Shown one piece after another: positions 8,049 through 17,532 of a stretch of 51,120 nt of DNA (the stretch's first letter is position 1; every line of letters starts with the position of its first letter). The stretch is from Crocinitomix sp. (GTDB taxonomy: Bacteria > Bacteroidota > Bacteroidia > Flavobacteriales_D > Crocinitomicaceae). The notes under the pieces are model-generated. The model was not told the DNA's origin. It saw nothing but the letters and a program-made list of their open reading frames with translations, and did not search any database. The DNA lies in contig WTCE01000064.1 of NCBI GenBank assembly GCA_013138735.1, forward strand, positions 1-51,120. Direction: 5' to 3'. Position numbers and translations under genes: made by a program.

Positions 8049-9823
8049 GTATGAGCAATAAAAGAGTAAATAGCCCCAAAAGAGACCTCATAAATTATAT
8101 TGGAATAGTTGCCATTATTATTTTAGCAAACTATATCCTTTCATTTTTCTCAGGTCGTTTTGATTTAACAGAAGATAAGCGCCATTCATTATCTGAAAAC
8201 ACCATTGCGTTATTGCAGGATGAAGAGCGCATAGAGGATCGGATCTTTTTAAAGATTTATTTGGAGGGTGATCTGCCTGCAGACATCATGAAAATAAGAA
8301 ATTCTTTAGAAGAAAAACTAGAAGAATTCATTGTTTACGCCGGAGATAAATTACAGTATGAGTTTATCGATCCAAATGGAGAAGATGATCCAGCCTATAA
8401 TTTAGAAGTACAAAAGAATATATATACAGAAGGAATTATTCCCTGTGATATTCAAATTATATCATCTGGTCAAACAGAGACACGAACTATCTGGCCTGGA
8501 GCAACCATAGAGTATAAAGGTAAAACGGTAGATCAAATTCAGTTCTTCAATAAGCAGATTGTATTTGCCAATGAAGATATTAGGGGATTAGCCGATCGAA
8601 CCATTAATAATTTAGAGTATTTATTAATCAGTGCTATTAGACGCGTTAGCGCTTCATCAAAACAAACAGTTGCTTTTTTGCAAGGACAGGATGAATTAGC
8701 GCCCCTTCAAACGGCAGACGTAAGAAAAGGCTTAGATCGTTATTACTTAGTAGAGGATGTTGAAATTGGGGGTAAATTAGATGCTTTGGATGCGGTGGAT
8801 GCATTGATTATTGCAGAACCACGGAAAGCTTTTACCGAAAAAGATAAATTTGTAATTGACCAGTTTATAATGAACGGTGGTAAAGTTCTTTGGTTTGTTG
8901 ATCCAATCGATATAAATCGCGATTCACTGCGTTTTACAGGCGCAACAATGGGACTTGCTGCAAATCTGAATATAGAAAAGGATATGCTTTATAAATATGG
9001 CGCGCGTCTTAATCCAGATTTAATTATTGATGAAGATTGCGGCCCTATATTTATCCCGCTTCCAGAAGTTGGCTATGTAGATTGGTATTTTGCGCCGCTT
9101 TTAAAACGGACAGATCATCCAATTACAAACAACTTAGATCCTATTAAAGCTGAATATGTCAGTTCGGTTGAAATTGTGAATAAGGAAGATACAGATGTCA
9201 CAAAAACGGTTTTATTGCATTCCTCTGCCAATTCGCAAATTTTTAAAGCACCTGCGCGTGTAAACTATGGTATTATACCAATTGGTCCTGATGCCGTTAA
9301 ACCTAAGTTTAATAAAGGCAAACCTGAAGATGCGCAATTTCCCGTAGCAATAATGCTAGAGGGGCGTTTTTCTTCGCCGTTTGAAAACCGCTTGAATGAT
9401 GCTTTTCTCGAATCACAAGATTTTGTTACAAAATTCAAAAGTGATTCTACTAAAATGTTGATCGTCTCAGATGGTGATATTATTCGAAATGAAGTACAAC
9501 AGAATATGGTTGTTGGCAAAGTTCAATATACTTGGTATCCCTTAGACGAAGACCCTTTTGGATTGATGAACCCGAATAATACACCAAAGTATGTGTATGG
9601 AAACAAAGATTTTGTCCTCAATAGTATTGACTATATGCTGGATGATTTCTCTTTAATTGATGTACGGGCAAAAACAATAACAATGCGAGTCTTGGATTCG
9701 CAAAAGGTGAACGAAAGCAAAACGTTTTGGAAAGTGTTGAATATCGGTTTGCCTTTATTCTTGGTTTTGTGCTTGGCAATCTTTCAGCTATTGATGCGAA
9801 GAGTCAACTACACCAAAAACTAA
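8042..9823 (+). CDS. gldG: Gliding motility-associated ABC transporter substrate-binding protein GldG
   Basis: 593 residues. A membrane helix at about 20-40 (YIGIVAIIILANYILSFF) is followed by the typical FDLTEDKRHSLSENT. A long periplasmic part contains the ABC-type uncharacterised domain (IIAEPRKAFTEKDKFVIDQFIMNGGKVLWFVDP). A C-terminal helix (FWKVLNIGLPLFLVLCLAIFQ) ends before the basic RRVNYTKN. It works with GldF in the Gld ABC transporter, whose substrate is unknown. The ATG at 8042 overlaps gldF by 7 bp; a second ATG (codon 4) is possible. Confidence 0.93.
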   Translation: MVGMSNKRVNSPKRDLINYIGIVAIIILANYILSFFSGRFDLTEDKRHSLSENTIALLQDEERIEDRIFLKIYLEGDLPADIMKIRNSLEEKLEEFIVYAGDKLQYEFIDPNGEDDPAYNLEVQKNIYTEGIIPCDIQIISSGQTETRTIWPGATIEYKGKTVDQIQFFNKQIVFANEDIRGLADRTINNLEYLLISAIRRVSASSKQTVAFLQGQDELAPLQTADVRKGLDRYYLVEDVEIGGKLDALDAVDALIIAEPRKAFTEKDKFVIDQFIMNGGKVLWFVDPIDINRDSLRFTGATMGLAANLNIEKDMLYKYGARLNPDLIIDEDCGPIFIPLPEVGYVDWYFAPLLKRTDHPITNNLDPIKAEYVSSVEIVNKEDTDVTKTVLLHSSANSQIFKAPARVNYGIIPIGPDAVKPKFNKGKPEDAQFPVAIMLEGRFSSPFENRLNDAFLESQDFVTKFKSDSTKMLIVSDGDIIRNEVQQNMVVGKVQYTWYPLDEDPFGLMNPNNTPKYVYGNKDFVLNSIDYMLDDFSLIDVRAKTITMRVLDSQKVNESKTFWKVLNIGLPLFLVLCLAIFQLLMRRVNYTKN

Positions 9824-9876
9824 ATCATTCAGCCCAATTGCATAAATTTTTAAGCATTGAATAAGGACTTGAAACC

Positions 9877-10905
9877 ATGAAAAATATTAAAACAATAATT
9901 ATAATTTTAGTACTAGGCGGATTAGCATTTACAGCTTGGAAACTATCTGATAAAGGCATAAGTAGTAACTTGGCAGATGAAGGACTTTCAGATTTTGCAA
10001 TAAAAGATACAGCTTCAATTGACAAGTTAGTGCTAACAGACACAGATGGAAATCCAGGTGTAACTGTTGTGCGAACAGCAGGAGGATGGACAACTGCGGA
10101 AGGTGAATGTGTACAGCAACATTTAGTGCAAACCCTATTGGAAACCATAAAATATATTAAAGTGAAAGGTCCGGTTTCTAAAGGAGCAATTGAAACAATC
10201 AACAAATCACTCGCTGCACATAATAAAAAAATGGAAATCTACCAAAATGGTAAGTTGACTAAAACCTGGTATGTAGGTGACCCAACCCAAGATCAATACG
10301 GAACATTCATGTTGCTAAAAGATGCAGAAAAAGGCAAATCTCCAGAGCCATTTATAATGCATTTGCCAAATATGTATGGTAACTTGAGTACGCGTTTTAT
10401 CACAAGCCCTTTACCATTTAAATGTAGTGAAGTATTTAGCTATGATCCCTTGGATATTGCTTCGGTAGAAGTAACTATTCCAGATTCTTCTCATCTAAAC
10501 TATAAGGTGGTTGCCAATAGCGAAAATTCCTTCTCAGTATTCAATAACGCTGTGGCAGTTGAAGTTTTTGATACGAGTCAAGTGCGAAATTATTTAGTTG
10601 GATTCCGCAAAGTCCATTTTGAAAACCACAATTATATCTTGTCAGAAGAAAGTGTGGACTCATTAAAAAATAGTACACCGTTCTATACCATTAAAGTTAC
10701 CTCAAAAGACGGGGAAACTAAAGGTGTAAGAATCTTTAAACGCAAGCAACAATATCAAAAAATAGGATTAGACGGAGAACAACTTGAGTTTGATCAAGAT
10801 CGTGTTTGGGTAGCGTTAGAAGACGGAACCGTCGTTGTTGGGCAATATTACGTATTCGGAAAACTAATGCGCGATATCCGTTTCTTTTCCGGTCCGCAGT
10901 TTTAG
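9877..10905 (+). CDS. DUF4340 domain protein of the gldFG cluster
   Basis: 342 residues with an N-terminal signal anchor (KTIIIILVLGGLAFTAWKL). The rest is a periplasmic part with DUF4340 features: IDKLVLTDTDGNPGVTVVRTAGGWTT, VQTLLETIKYIKVKGPVSK, LTKTWYVGDPTQDQYGTFM, FITSPLPFKCSEVFSYDP. DUF4340 proteins commonly follow GldG-like genes in many phyla and are thought to belong to the same ABC system; the exact role is unknown. The gene begins 53 bp after gldG in the same direction, consistent with an operon. Start, length and context agree. Confidence 0.85.
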   Translation: MKNIKTIIIILVLGGLAFTAWKLSDKGISSNLADEGLSDFAIKDTASIDKLVLTDTDGNPGVTVVRTAGGWTTAEGECVQQHLVQTLLETIKYIKVKGPVSKGAIETINKSLAAHNKKMEIYQNGKLTKTWYVGDPTQDQYGTFMLLKDAEKGKSPEPFIMHLPNMYGNLSTRFITSPLPFKCSEVFSYDPLDIASVEVTIPDSSHLNYKVVANSENSFSVFNNAVAVEVFDTSQVRNYLVGFRKVHFENHNYILSEESVDSLKNSTPFYTIKVTSKDGETKGVRIFKRKQQYQKIGLDGEQLEFDQDRVWVALEDGTVVVGQYYVFGKLMRDIRFFSGPQF

Positions 10906-10934
10906 GAATTAGATATCCTCATAACATTCAGAAT

Positions 10935-11483
10935 ATGATATTTACAGAATCGACTGAAATTAACGAATATCTAAATAGTGGAGAACGGCTAGTATGGACT
11001 GGTCAACCGAGAGGCGGGATTATTTTTCGGAAATCTGACCTTTTTTTAATACCGTTTAGTCTGATGTGGTGCGGTTTTGCAATTTTTTGGGTAGTTATGG
11101 CCTCAAACACTGGAGGAATGTTTGCACTTTTTGGGATTCCTTTTGTTCTTGTAGGACTCTTCGTCGTATTTGGAAGATTTCTCATTGATAAAAAACTAAG
11201 AGAAAAAACATTCTACGGAATAACGGAGGATCGAATTATTATCCGCTCTGGAATTTTTTCAAGAACAACCAAATCATTCAATTTGAAAACGCTAACAAAT
11301 TTAGAATTTAACGAACGTAATGATGGCAGTGGAACAATTCTTTTAGGCCCTAAAAACCCAAGAGATCCCTTTGGAATGTCAGCAGGAATGAGCTGGTGGC
11401 CTGGAATGAAACCAACTCCTGGATTAGATGAAATCAAAAATGTTAGAGAAGTTTATTCCATAATAACGAAACAAAACGGGTAG
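10935..11483 (+). CDS. PH (bPH2) domain membrane protein
   Basis: 182 residues from the ATG at 10935; an open frame extends further upstream but overlaps the DUF4340 gene and is not credible as coding. The N-terminus (ESTEINEYLNSGERLVWTGQP) is typical of YdbT/bPH2 proteins. Two membrane helices follow (about 37-58 and 62-82). The soluble domain begins FYGITEDRIIIRSGIFSRTT and continues with SFNLKTLTNLEFNERNDGSGTILLG, the bacterial PH-like fold. Its function is unknown. It is 29 bp downstream of DUF4340 on the same strand and may be cotranscribed with the gld cluster. Confidence 0.8.
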   Translation: MIFTESTEINEYLNSGERLVWTGQPRGGIIFRKSDLFLIPFSLMWCGFAIFWVVMASNTGGMFALFGIPFVLVGLFVVFGRFLIDKKLREKTFYGITEDRIIIRSGIFSRTTKSFNLKTLTNLEFNERNDGSGTILLGPKNPRDPFGMSAGMSWWPGMKPTPGLDEIKNVREVYSIITKQNG

Positions 11484-11598
11484 GAAACGAGTGGTAACAT
11501 GAGTTTTTTTGATTAAAGAACATTGAGGTTTGGTTAGTAAACCTGCGCCGTGCTGAGTTAATCGAAGTGTCGAACTATCGAAGTGCTTTTGGATTATA

Positions 11599-11668
11599 CT
11601 AAGTACCAAATACTAAGTACCAAATACCAAATACCAAATACTAAGTACTAAATACTAGAGACTAACGA
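11599..11668. repeat. Heptanucleotide tandem repeat, ten units
   Basis: Units of exactly 7 bp: CTAAGTA, CCAAATA, CTAAGTA, CCAAATA (three times), CTAAGTA, CTAAATA, CTAGAGA, CTAACGA. Read on the minus strand they are TCGTTAG, TCTCTAG, TATTTAG and so on, i.e. TAGTNNN-type heptads. The minus-strand string TAGTCGTTAGTC is also present at 30383-30394. Confidence 0.8.
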
Positions 11669-11736
11669 CTATTCCTTATTGTCTACCGAACAAGTATAGC
11701 TTGGATTCCTATTCCTTTATGGAATTACATTTTTTA

Positions 11737-11766
11737 TTGGAGATTTATGAATATTTCATAACTTCG
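11737..11766 (+). promoter_or_regulatory. Promoter of the cysteine desulfurase gene (-33 TTG, -7 TAACTTCG)
   Basis: TTG at 11737-11739, a 19-bp spacer, then TAACTTCG at 11759-11766, one base off the TAnnTTTG consensus. The spacing is right for the Bacteroidota primary sigma factor, and it lies 58 bp before the ATG at 11825. Confidence 0.5.
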
Positions 11767-11824
11767 CGGCATAATAATTCCGTACCGCGGACGCTTGAAA
11801 TTGAATATTACGCAGAAAAAAGCT

Positions 11825-12967
11825 ATGAAAGTTTATTTAGATAATGCCGCTACTACACCCATGGCACCAGAAGTTATTGATGAAATGACGAATGTGATGA
11901 AGGCGAATTTTGGAAATCCATCTTCGACACATGCATTTGGTCGTGAAGCAAGGGGGGTAATTGAAGTTGCAAGACGAAAAATTGCAGCATCAATTGGTGC
12001 AGAGCCAAAAGAAATTGTATTCACTTCAGGAGGTACCGAGGCTGATAATATGGCTATTTCCTGCGCTATTAACGATATGGGTGTTACGCGTGTTATTTCA
12101 GCCACAATCGAGCATCACGCAGTAGGACGTTGTATTGAGGGTGAACAAGCATTTCAGGTAGACTATGTGCGTGTTTCTGAAACAGGTTCAATTGACTTGG
12201 AGCATTTAGAATTACTTTTACAAGATCCGCAAAAAACATTGGTTTCCTTAATGCATGCGAATAATGAAATTGGAACATTATTGAATATTGAAGTCGTGAG
12301 CGCTTTATGTAAAAAGTACAATGCATATTTCCATTCGGACTCGGTTCAAACAATGGGGCATTACACAATTGATGTCAAATCGTTTGGTGCGGATTTTTTA
12401 ACTTGTTCAGCGCATAAATTTCACGGACCTAAAGGAATTGGATTTTTATATGTGAATAAGCGTGTAAAAGTTTCCCCATTGATTCAGGGCGGGTCTCAAG
12501 AACGTGGAATGCGTGGCGGAACTGAAAATATTACTGGAATTGTTGGTTTAGCAAAAGCCTTAGAATTGGCCAATTCGGATATTTTAGCCCATCAAGAATA
12601 TGTGCAAGGGTTAAAATCATACATGATAACACAATTACGTGAGCGAATTCCAGGGGTAAGTTTCCATGGTGAAATTGCACCAGAAAAGAGTTTGTATACA
12701 GTATTAAATGTTTGTTTCCCCCCTTTTGAAAATAAATCAATGCTACTATTCTTGTTGGATCTGGATGGTATTGCCGCTTCAGGCGGTAGCGCTTGTACAT
12801 CAGGTGCGAGCACAGGATCGCATGTTTTGCGCGGAATTCAAGCAGACTCCAATCGACCAAATTCTCGTTTTTCTTTTAGTAGATACACGACAATGGAAGA
12901 GATCAACTACGTACTAGAAATCCTTGAAAAAATTGTTGTAGGTGTTCCGGTAAGTAATGTAGAGTGA
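11825..12967 (+). CDS. Cysteine desulfurase (NifS/IscS family)
   Basis: 380 residues from the ATG at 11825. A TTG ten codons upstream is possible but the family begins MKVYLDNAATTP. It is a PLP enzyme of aminotransferase class V. Landmarks: DNAATTP at 6-12, His98 in ATIEHHAV stacking on PLP, Lys198 in SAHKFHGPKG forming the Schiff base, and Cys324 in SGGSACTSGAST, the persulfide cysteine. It releases sulfur from L-cysteine for iron-sulfur clusters and tRNA thiolation. Length and motif spacing are those of NifS/IscS-type enzymes. It is alone, with no iscU or suf genes adjacent, so which sulfur pathway it serves is open. Confidence 0.93.
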   Translation: MKVYLDNAATTPMAPEVIDEMTNVMKANFGNPSSTHAFGREARGVIEVARRKIAASIGAEPKEIVFTSGGTEADNMAISCAINDMGVTRVISATIEHHAVGRCIEGEQAFQVDYVRVSETGSIDLEHLELLLQDPQKTLVSLMHANNEIGTLLNIEVVSALCKKYNAYFHSDSVQTMGHYTIDVKSFGADFLTCSAHKFHGPKGIGFLYVNKRVKVSPLIQGGSQERGMRGGTENITGIVGLAKALELANSDILAHQEYVQGLKSYMITQLRERIPGVSFHGEIAPEKSLYTVLNVCFPPFENKSMLLFLLDLDGIAASGGSACTSGASTGSHVLRGIQADSNRPNSRFSFSRYTTMEEINYVLEILEKIVVGVPVSNVE

Positions 12968-13032
12968 CTTTATCAACATTGCTCAACGTATAAAAAGCAA
13001 GTCTCCTCGGTAGTTTCTCGGCTGTATTCCTC

Positions 13033-13040
13033 TATTTTTG
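13033..13040 (+). promoter_or_regulatory. Candidate -7 box TATTTTTG
   Basis: An exact TAnnTTTG match 27 bp before the ATG of the MepA-like gene. No clear -33 partner. Confidence 0.4.
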
Positions 13041-13067
13041 CTTTAAATCTCTTAACAGCATTTAGGA

Positions 13068-13901
13068 ATGACATTTTATAAAATTCAATTCAACGCGGCA
13101 AAAATGAGCTTAAGCTTATTACTGCTGATTTTTGTGCCAACTCTCTTAAGCGCGCAAGAAAGGTTGCGTGTTGATTATGAAATCATGGAATACATGCAGC
13201 TAAAAGCGAATGATGACACCGTCAGCGCGGCAATTGGGACTGTTGGAAATGGAACGCTGCAACATGCGAAACTAATGCCGTATAAAGGCAAAAATTTCAT
13301 TTATTTCGATCGCGAGAGTTATTTAGCCGGGCGTGGATTTTTGCATGGTTCTGTGCGTAAATCCGTATTGACAACTTATGATTCTTTAAGCCGTTCATTG
13401 CCTCACCGCTATTTTAATATTATGGAGTGCTCCAATGAGGATGGTGGAGAAATGTTTCCGCATAAAACGCATCAAACGGGAATGAGCATTGACTTTATGA
13501 TGCCTTTGCTCAAAGACAATAAACCCTATTATGGTTTAGATACAATTGGTGCAGCTCATTATATGCTTAATTTTGATGATGACGGAAAATACTCACGCGA
13601 TCCATCCATATCCATTGATTTTAATTTAGTGGCACGAAAAATATTGCTCTTGGACTATTTTGCCCGCCAAAACGGATTGAATATCTTCAAAGTAATTATC
13701 AAAATTGAGTTGAAGGATGAATTGTTTGCAACAGAATACGGGAAAATTTTAAAAGCTTCTGAAATCTATGTAGTGCAGGGATTATCTCCATTAATTAATG
13801 CCTTGCATGACGATCATTTTCATATCGATTTAGGTTTTACTTATAACAAAACGCCTCAAGCAGAAAATACAGAATCCATTGATCGAATTCTGACGGAATA
13901 A
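13068..13901 (+). CDS. Penicillin-insensitive murein endopeptidase-like (MepA/LAS) protein
   Basis: 277 residues. The signal peptide ends near residue 30 (FVPTLLSAQE); an alternative ATG at codon 13 would give the same mature protein. The LAS-type zinc peptidase signature is present: His132 and His135 in PHKTHQTGMSIDF with Asp142, and HDDHFHIDLGF at 247-257 with the second metal His and catalytic His. The order GTVGNGTLQHAKLMPYKG, LHGSVRKSV, HQTGxSIDF, HDDHFH is that of MepA (peptidase M74), which cleaves the D-Ala-mDAP cross-bridge in peptidoglycan. It would act in the periplasm in cell-wall turnover. It stands as a single gene. Confidence 0.8.
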   Translation: MTFYKIQFNAAKMSLSLLLLIFVPTLLSAQERLRVDYEIMEYMQLKANDDTVSAAIGTVGNGTLQHAKLMPYKGKNFIYFDRESYLAGRGFLHGSVRKSVLTTYDSLSRSLPHRYFNIMECSNEDGGEMFPHKTHQTGMSIDFMMPLLKDNKPYYGLDTIGAAHYMLNFDDDGKYSRDPSISIDFNLVARKILLLDYFARQNGLNIFKVIIKIELKDELFATEYGKILKASEIYVVQGLSPLINALHDDHFHIDLGFTYNKTPQAENTESIDRILTE

Positions 13902-13993
13902 TTCTCTAATTCGCCCTAATTCCTTGCAATTCAAGCAATAATTGCTTCGCTGTACTAATTTCATTACTTTTACTGGCAACCAACCTACTTGAA

Positions 13994-16597
13994 ATGAAAA
14001 TTTATACGCTTATAATAACCTGTTTTATCGTGCACTACAGTTTTGCACAAACTGGTTTCACAGAAACGAGTGATGCACAAGGATTGGCTTTGTCTTATGG
14101 AATTCCTGATGAATTGTCTGGCGGCTTAACATTTTGCGATTTTGACCAAGATGGATGGGATGACCTAACATTCAGTACGACTCACGGAGATAGTTTACAC
14201 TTTTTTAGAAATGTCGCAGGTACATTTACGGAAATTTCAATTCCTACATTATTCGATACTACCGAAGTCTTAGGTGTGAATTGGGTTGATGTTGACAATG
14301 ATGGCGACTTGGATTTTTTTATTACGAGTTTAGAGGATCAACCAAGAATTTTCAGAAATAATGGCGAACTCAACTTTACGGATGTTTCGGATATAGCCGG
14401 AATCGACCGACCCTTTGCAAATGCCATGCAGGGTTGTTGGGGAGATGTAAACAATGATAGTTATTTAGATGTACTCATTGTCACTCGAATTGACTCATTG
14501 CATTCATACATGTATTTGAATAACGGTGATTTTACATTTGAAAACATTAGTGTGATGTGTGGCGTAGTTGACACTTCAGACTTCACCAATTGTGCTGGGT
14601 TTTTGGATTATGACAATGACAATGATTTGGATATTTTTATAGCCAATGATAAAGACTTTATGCGGAATCGTTTATTACAGAATGACGGTACTGGCGTTTT
14701 TACAGATGTAAGTGATTTAGCAGGCGTTGCAGACAGTATAGATGCCATGAGTGTATCGGTTGGGGATTATAATAATGATAGCTATTTCGATATTTATGTA
14801 ACAAATACGCACTTAGGAAACTACTTTTTAAAGAATAATGCTGATGGCACCTTCACGAACATTGCTGCAACAAATGGCACTTTATTCGAATCAATAGGAT
14901 GGGGAGCGCAATGGATTGACGGTGATAATGATAGCTGGCAAGATTTATATGTCAGTGGAATGCTCCAAGCACCAGGTTTACCTTTGCCGTCGGCTTATTA
15001 TAAGTATGACGAAGGAACTGAAACATTTTCAATTCCTTTAGGAGCTGGATTTGAAGGGGACACTCTGAAAAGTTTGGCAAATGCCATGGGAGATGTCAAT
15101 AATGATGGATTTGCTGATTTGGCGATTCATAATATGGCTGCAGATAGTGTCTCTTTTTATGAGAATGACGGAAATGATAATAATTGGCTAAAAGTAAATA
15201 CAGAAGGAACATTAAGTAACCGAGATGGGATTGGTTGTGTCATTAAGATTTCAACCTCAATGGGAGATCGTTATAATTTCACCATGTTAGGTGAATCTTA
15301 TAATGGACAAAATTCATTTACCGAGTTTTTTGGATTAGACACCATGACAGTAGTTGATTTATTAACGGTTAAATGGCCAAGTGGACATATTGATTCATTA
15401 ATAGATGTTGCTGCCAATCAAACCATTTTAGTGATTGAAGGAAGCACAGTAGCCATTGATGCGGTTGTTGGAATTGATTCGTATTTAATTTGCGAAGGAG
15501 ATTCTGTTTTATTAGTTGCAGAAGGAGTTGGAGAATCTTATTTGTGGACAACAGGAGCAACATCAGAATCCATTTATGTGGGTGCTGGAACATATTCTGT
15601 AGAAATTACAAACGAATTTGGGTTTAGCGAATCGGCCGAATCAGTAGTTGTTGAAGCCAGCGAAATTGCATACAGTTTCACAACAACACCTGAGCTTTGT
15701 GGCTTAGAAAATGGTACAGCAATTATCTACGATTTAAGTGTGAATGTGAGCGAGTGGGAGTGGGAGAGTGGTGATACAGGAGGCCTTGTTTCTGGTCTAG
15801 GTTCAGGAGAGTTTGAAATTACTATTATAGATAGCTTGGGTTGTGTTTATGAGGATGTGGTCGTCATTCCAAGCGAGGACGGTCCTGAAGTTTCTTTTTA
15901 TAGCGAAGATGTAAGCTGCTTTGGTGATGCTGATGGCTTCGTTTCAACTTTTGTAAGTGGTACGGCACCATTTACCTATGAATGGGTTTCGGGTGAAACC
16001 GTAGCAGATATTGCAGATTTAAGCACAGGTTGGTATTATATCGCCGTGGAAGATGAAAACGGTTGCATTACAAATGATTCAGTCTTTATTGATCAACCAA
16101 GCGAACTTAATTTAACAATGGCTTCAACTTCAGACATGCCTGGCGAATTGAACGGCAAAGCTTGGGTAACTGTTACAGGTGGAACTCCTGCTTATAGTTA
16201 TTTCTGGAATGATCCACTTTCACAAATTACAGACACAGCTTGGGCCTTACCAATTGGCGAATGGCATGTTTGGGTTTTAGATGATAAAGGCTGTAAAGAT
16301 TCAATGAGCGTTTCAATTCACGAGGAATTAGGAATCGCTGATTTTGCACACTCGGCTAATTTAATGGTTTATCCAAACCCGTCTAACGGCACATTTACAA
16401 TTTCATTGACAGATCTGAACGCTCAAATTGATGCAATTTGTATTTATGAGTTAACAGGTAAAGAAGTGTTCTGCGAATCAAACATTGAAATGAACAGCTT
16501 CACATACAATCAAGGTCAATTGAGTGCTGGTGCTTATCTATTGGAGTTAAAAACCAAGGATAATCGTCCAATGTTTGCAAGGTTGGTGATTCAATAG
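13994..16597 (+). CDS. Secreted FG-GAP/VCBS, ASPIC-UnbV, SprB-repeat T9SS protein
   Basis: 867 residues. A signal peptide (MKIYTLIITCFIVHYSFAQ) precedes an FG-GAP/VCBS beta-propeller with calcium-binding loops (DFDQDGWDDLTF, DVDNDGDLDFFI, DYDNDNDLDIFI, DVNNDGFADLAI). An ASPIC/UnbV module follows near 440-480 (VDLLTVKWPSGHIDSL...NQTI). After that come an Ig-like region and SprB-type repeats (ENGTAIIYDLSV, DADGFVSTFVSGTAPFTYEW, AYSYFWNDPLSQITD). A T9SS type A sorting domain ends the protein (MVYPNPSNGTFTISL to RLVIQ). It is a surface-exposed, probably calcium-stabilised adhesin-like protein; partner or ligand unknown. SprB repeats are known from the gliding adhesin SprB, but this protein is far shorter. 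Confidence 0.88.
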   Translation: MKIYTLIITCFIVHYSFAQTGFTETSDAQGLALSYGIPDELSGGLTFCDFDQDGWDDLTFSTTHGDSLHFFRNVAGTFTEISIPTLFDTTEVLGVNWVDVDNDGDLDFFITSLEDQPRIFRNNGELNFTDVSDIAGIDRPFANAMQGCWGDVNNDSYLDVLIVTRIDSLHSYMYLNNGDFTFENISVMCGVVDTSDFTNCAGFLDYDNDNDLDIFIANDKDFMRNRLLQNDGTGVFTDVSDLAGVADSIDAMSVSVGDYNNDSYFDIYVTNTHLGNYFLKNNADGTFTNIAATNGTLFESIGWGAQWIDGDNDSWQDLYVSGMLQAPGLPLPSAYYKYDEGTETFSIPLGAGFEGDTLKSLANAMGDVNNDGFADLAIHNMAADSVSFYENDGNDNNWLKVNTEGTLSNRDGIGCVIKISTSMGDRYNFTMLGESYNGQNSFTEFFGLDTMTVVDLLTVKWPSGHIDSLIDVAANQTILVIEGSTVAIDAVVGIDSYLICEGDSVLLVAEGVGESYLWTTGATSESIYVGAGTYSVEITNEFGFSESAESVVVEASEIAYSFTTTPELCGLENGTAIIYDLSVNVSEWEWESGDTGGLVSGLGSGEFEITIIDSLGCVYEDVVVIPSEDGPEVSFYSEDVSCFGDADGFVSTFVSGTAPFTYEWVSGETVADIADLSTGWYYIAVEDENGCITNDSVFIDQPSELNLTMASTSDMPGELNGKAWVTVTGGTPAYSYFWNDPLSQITDTAWALPIGEWHVWVLDDKGCKDSMSVSIHEELGIADFAHSANLMVYPNPSNGTFTISLTDLNAQIDAICIYELTGKEVFCESNIEMNSFTYNQGQLSAGAYLLELKTKDNRPMFARLVIQ

Positions 16598-16980
16598 GCT
16601 GGGTTTTAAACTGCCTTACAAATTTGCCCTAAAATCTATTTTGTTGCTATAGGATGGGGGTTCTAGTAATCATGGTGGGACAACCTGCTGCGCTGGTAGC
16701 GGTCGGGATGTAAAAGCAAGTTTTCGGAACCTTCTCAATAGTAAAAAATAAAGCTAGTCAATAGAACACTGATGACGCAGATAAAGCTGATTATTGCTGA
16801 TTTTTAATTAGATCCAGCGAAGCAAGAGGTTTAAATTGGGCTGCTGGTACACCTCGGGATGAAAGTGATATAACTGAAGAAGTGAAAACGCAAAAGGAGG
16901 ACGAATTTCAACAAAAAAATAATGATTCAGAATCAGGAGAATACACTATAGAACTCGAATAGAATATATAGCCCTAATTT
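16598..16980. other. Spacer with a possible coding remnant
   Basis: No full gene. The left part has fragments such as TAGTCAATAGAACA (two heptads of the dispersed repeat family) at about 16755-16768. The right part holds an ATG-less open stretch, described separately. Confidence 0.4.
16801..16962 (+). pseudogene. Possible C-terminal remnant of a lost gene
   Basis: Fifty-three codons are open without a start. They read SSEARGLNWAAGTPRDESDI, then a Glu/Lys/Gln-rich part (EEVKTQKEDEFQQKN) and end GEYTIELE before TAG at 16960. The charged composition resembles a real protein tail more than spacer, but there is no family match and no upstream frame. It may equally be chance. Confidence 0.25.
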
Positions 16981-17532
16981 ATGAAAATGAGGAACTTTTT
17001 TTTATTGAATGTATGCGTTATACTTAATTTGTTTGCATCCTGTGAAAAAAGACAAGAATTTGAGGATTGTAAAAATATTGACTTTAGTGTCCATCTCGCC
17101 GCATTCTCTGAAATCACGTCTGCTGGGATCGACAGGTTACGAATTAGGAGTGATGGTTTTGATATACGTTCGGCAACTGGTGCTGATGAGCTACTTTTAG
17201 TTGATCGACTAATTTATTACGATTCAGTTTATTCCAATTTAGCTCCTGATGTTTACAAATTTAATTTTGTTAAGGAAGATTATTATGAAAGTCCTAAATT
17301 GAAATGTTTTCTCGATATGAATACTAGAAATAGTGATGAGCCTTTTATTTTAGTTCCTTCTCGAGTTTTAGTAAAGAAAGGGGAGAGCGAAGCTATTATG
17401 TATATGGGAATATTAAATACGGAAACATATGAGTACGGAGGTATATTCATTCAAGCTGATTATGACGGAGAACACGAAATGTGGTTGCCAGTTTGGGAGG
17501 GCTTTGATAATAGAGATATGTTTGATATGTAA
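16981..17532 (+). CDS. Putative lipoprotein of unknown function
   Basis: 183 residues. The N-terminus MKMRNFFLLNVCVILNLFASCEKRQ has a lipobox (LFASC, Cys at residue 21), so the mature protein is probably lipid-anchored. The rest is soluble: DFSVHLAAFSEITSAGIDRL, LRIRSDGFDIRSATGADELL, then YGGIFIQADYDGEHEMWLPV. I do not recognise the family. It begins right after the spacer with the coding remnant and has no clear operon partner. Confidence 0.65.
   Translation: MKMRNFFLLNVCVILNLFASCEKRQEFEDCKNIDFSVHLAAFSEITSAGIDRLRIRSDGFDIRSATGADELLLVDRLIYYDSVYSNLAPDVYKFNFVKEDYYESPKLKCFLDMNTRNSDEPFILVPSRVLVKKGESEAIMYMGILNTETYEYGGIFIQADYDGEHEMWLPVWEGFDNRDMFDM

Larger units (their letters stand above)
11484..11794. 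other. Spacer with heptanucleotide repeats and the desulfurase promoter
   Basis: No gene is visible. The stretch 11536-11590 contains copies of CGAAGTG, reminiscent of the palindromic repeats at 17726 and 30545. A ten-unit heptamer array follows at 11599-11668, and a good promoter at 11737-11766. Confidence 0.5.

Noticed and set aside
9825-10205. 126-codon minus-strand frame opposite the DUF4340 gene
   Set aside because: It lies wholly opposite a well-supported gene in an operon and shows no family features.
10806-10934. Upstream extension of the PH-domain gene
   Set aside because: It overlaps the DUF4340 gene end in another frame; the ATG at 10935 gives the normal family start.
11599-11668. 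Possible CRISPR or iteron array
   Set aside because: The 7-bp period without spacers fits short tandem repeats; no replication gene is nearby.
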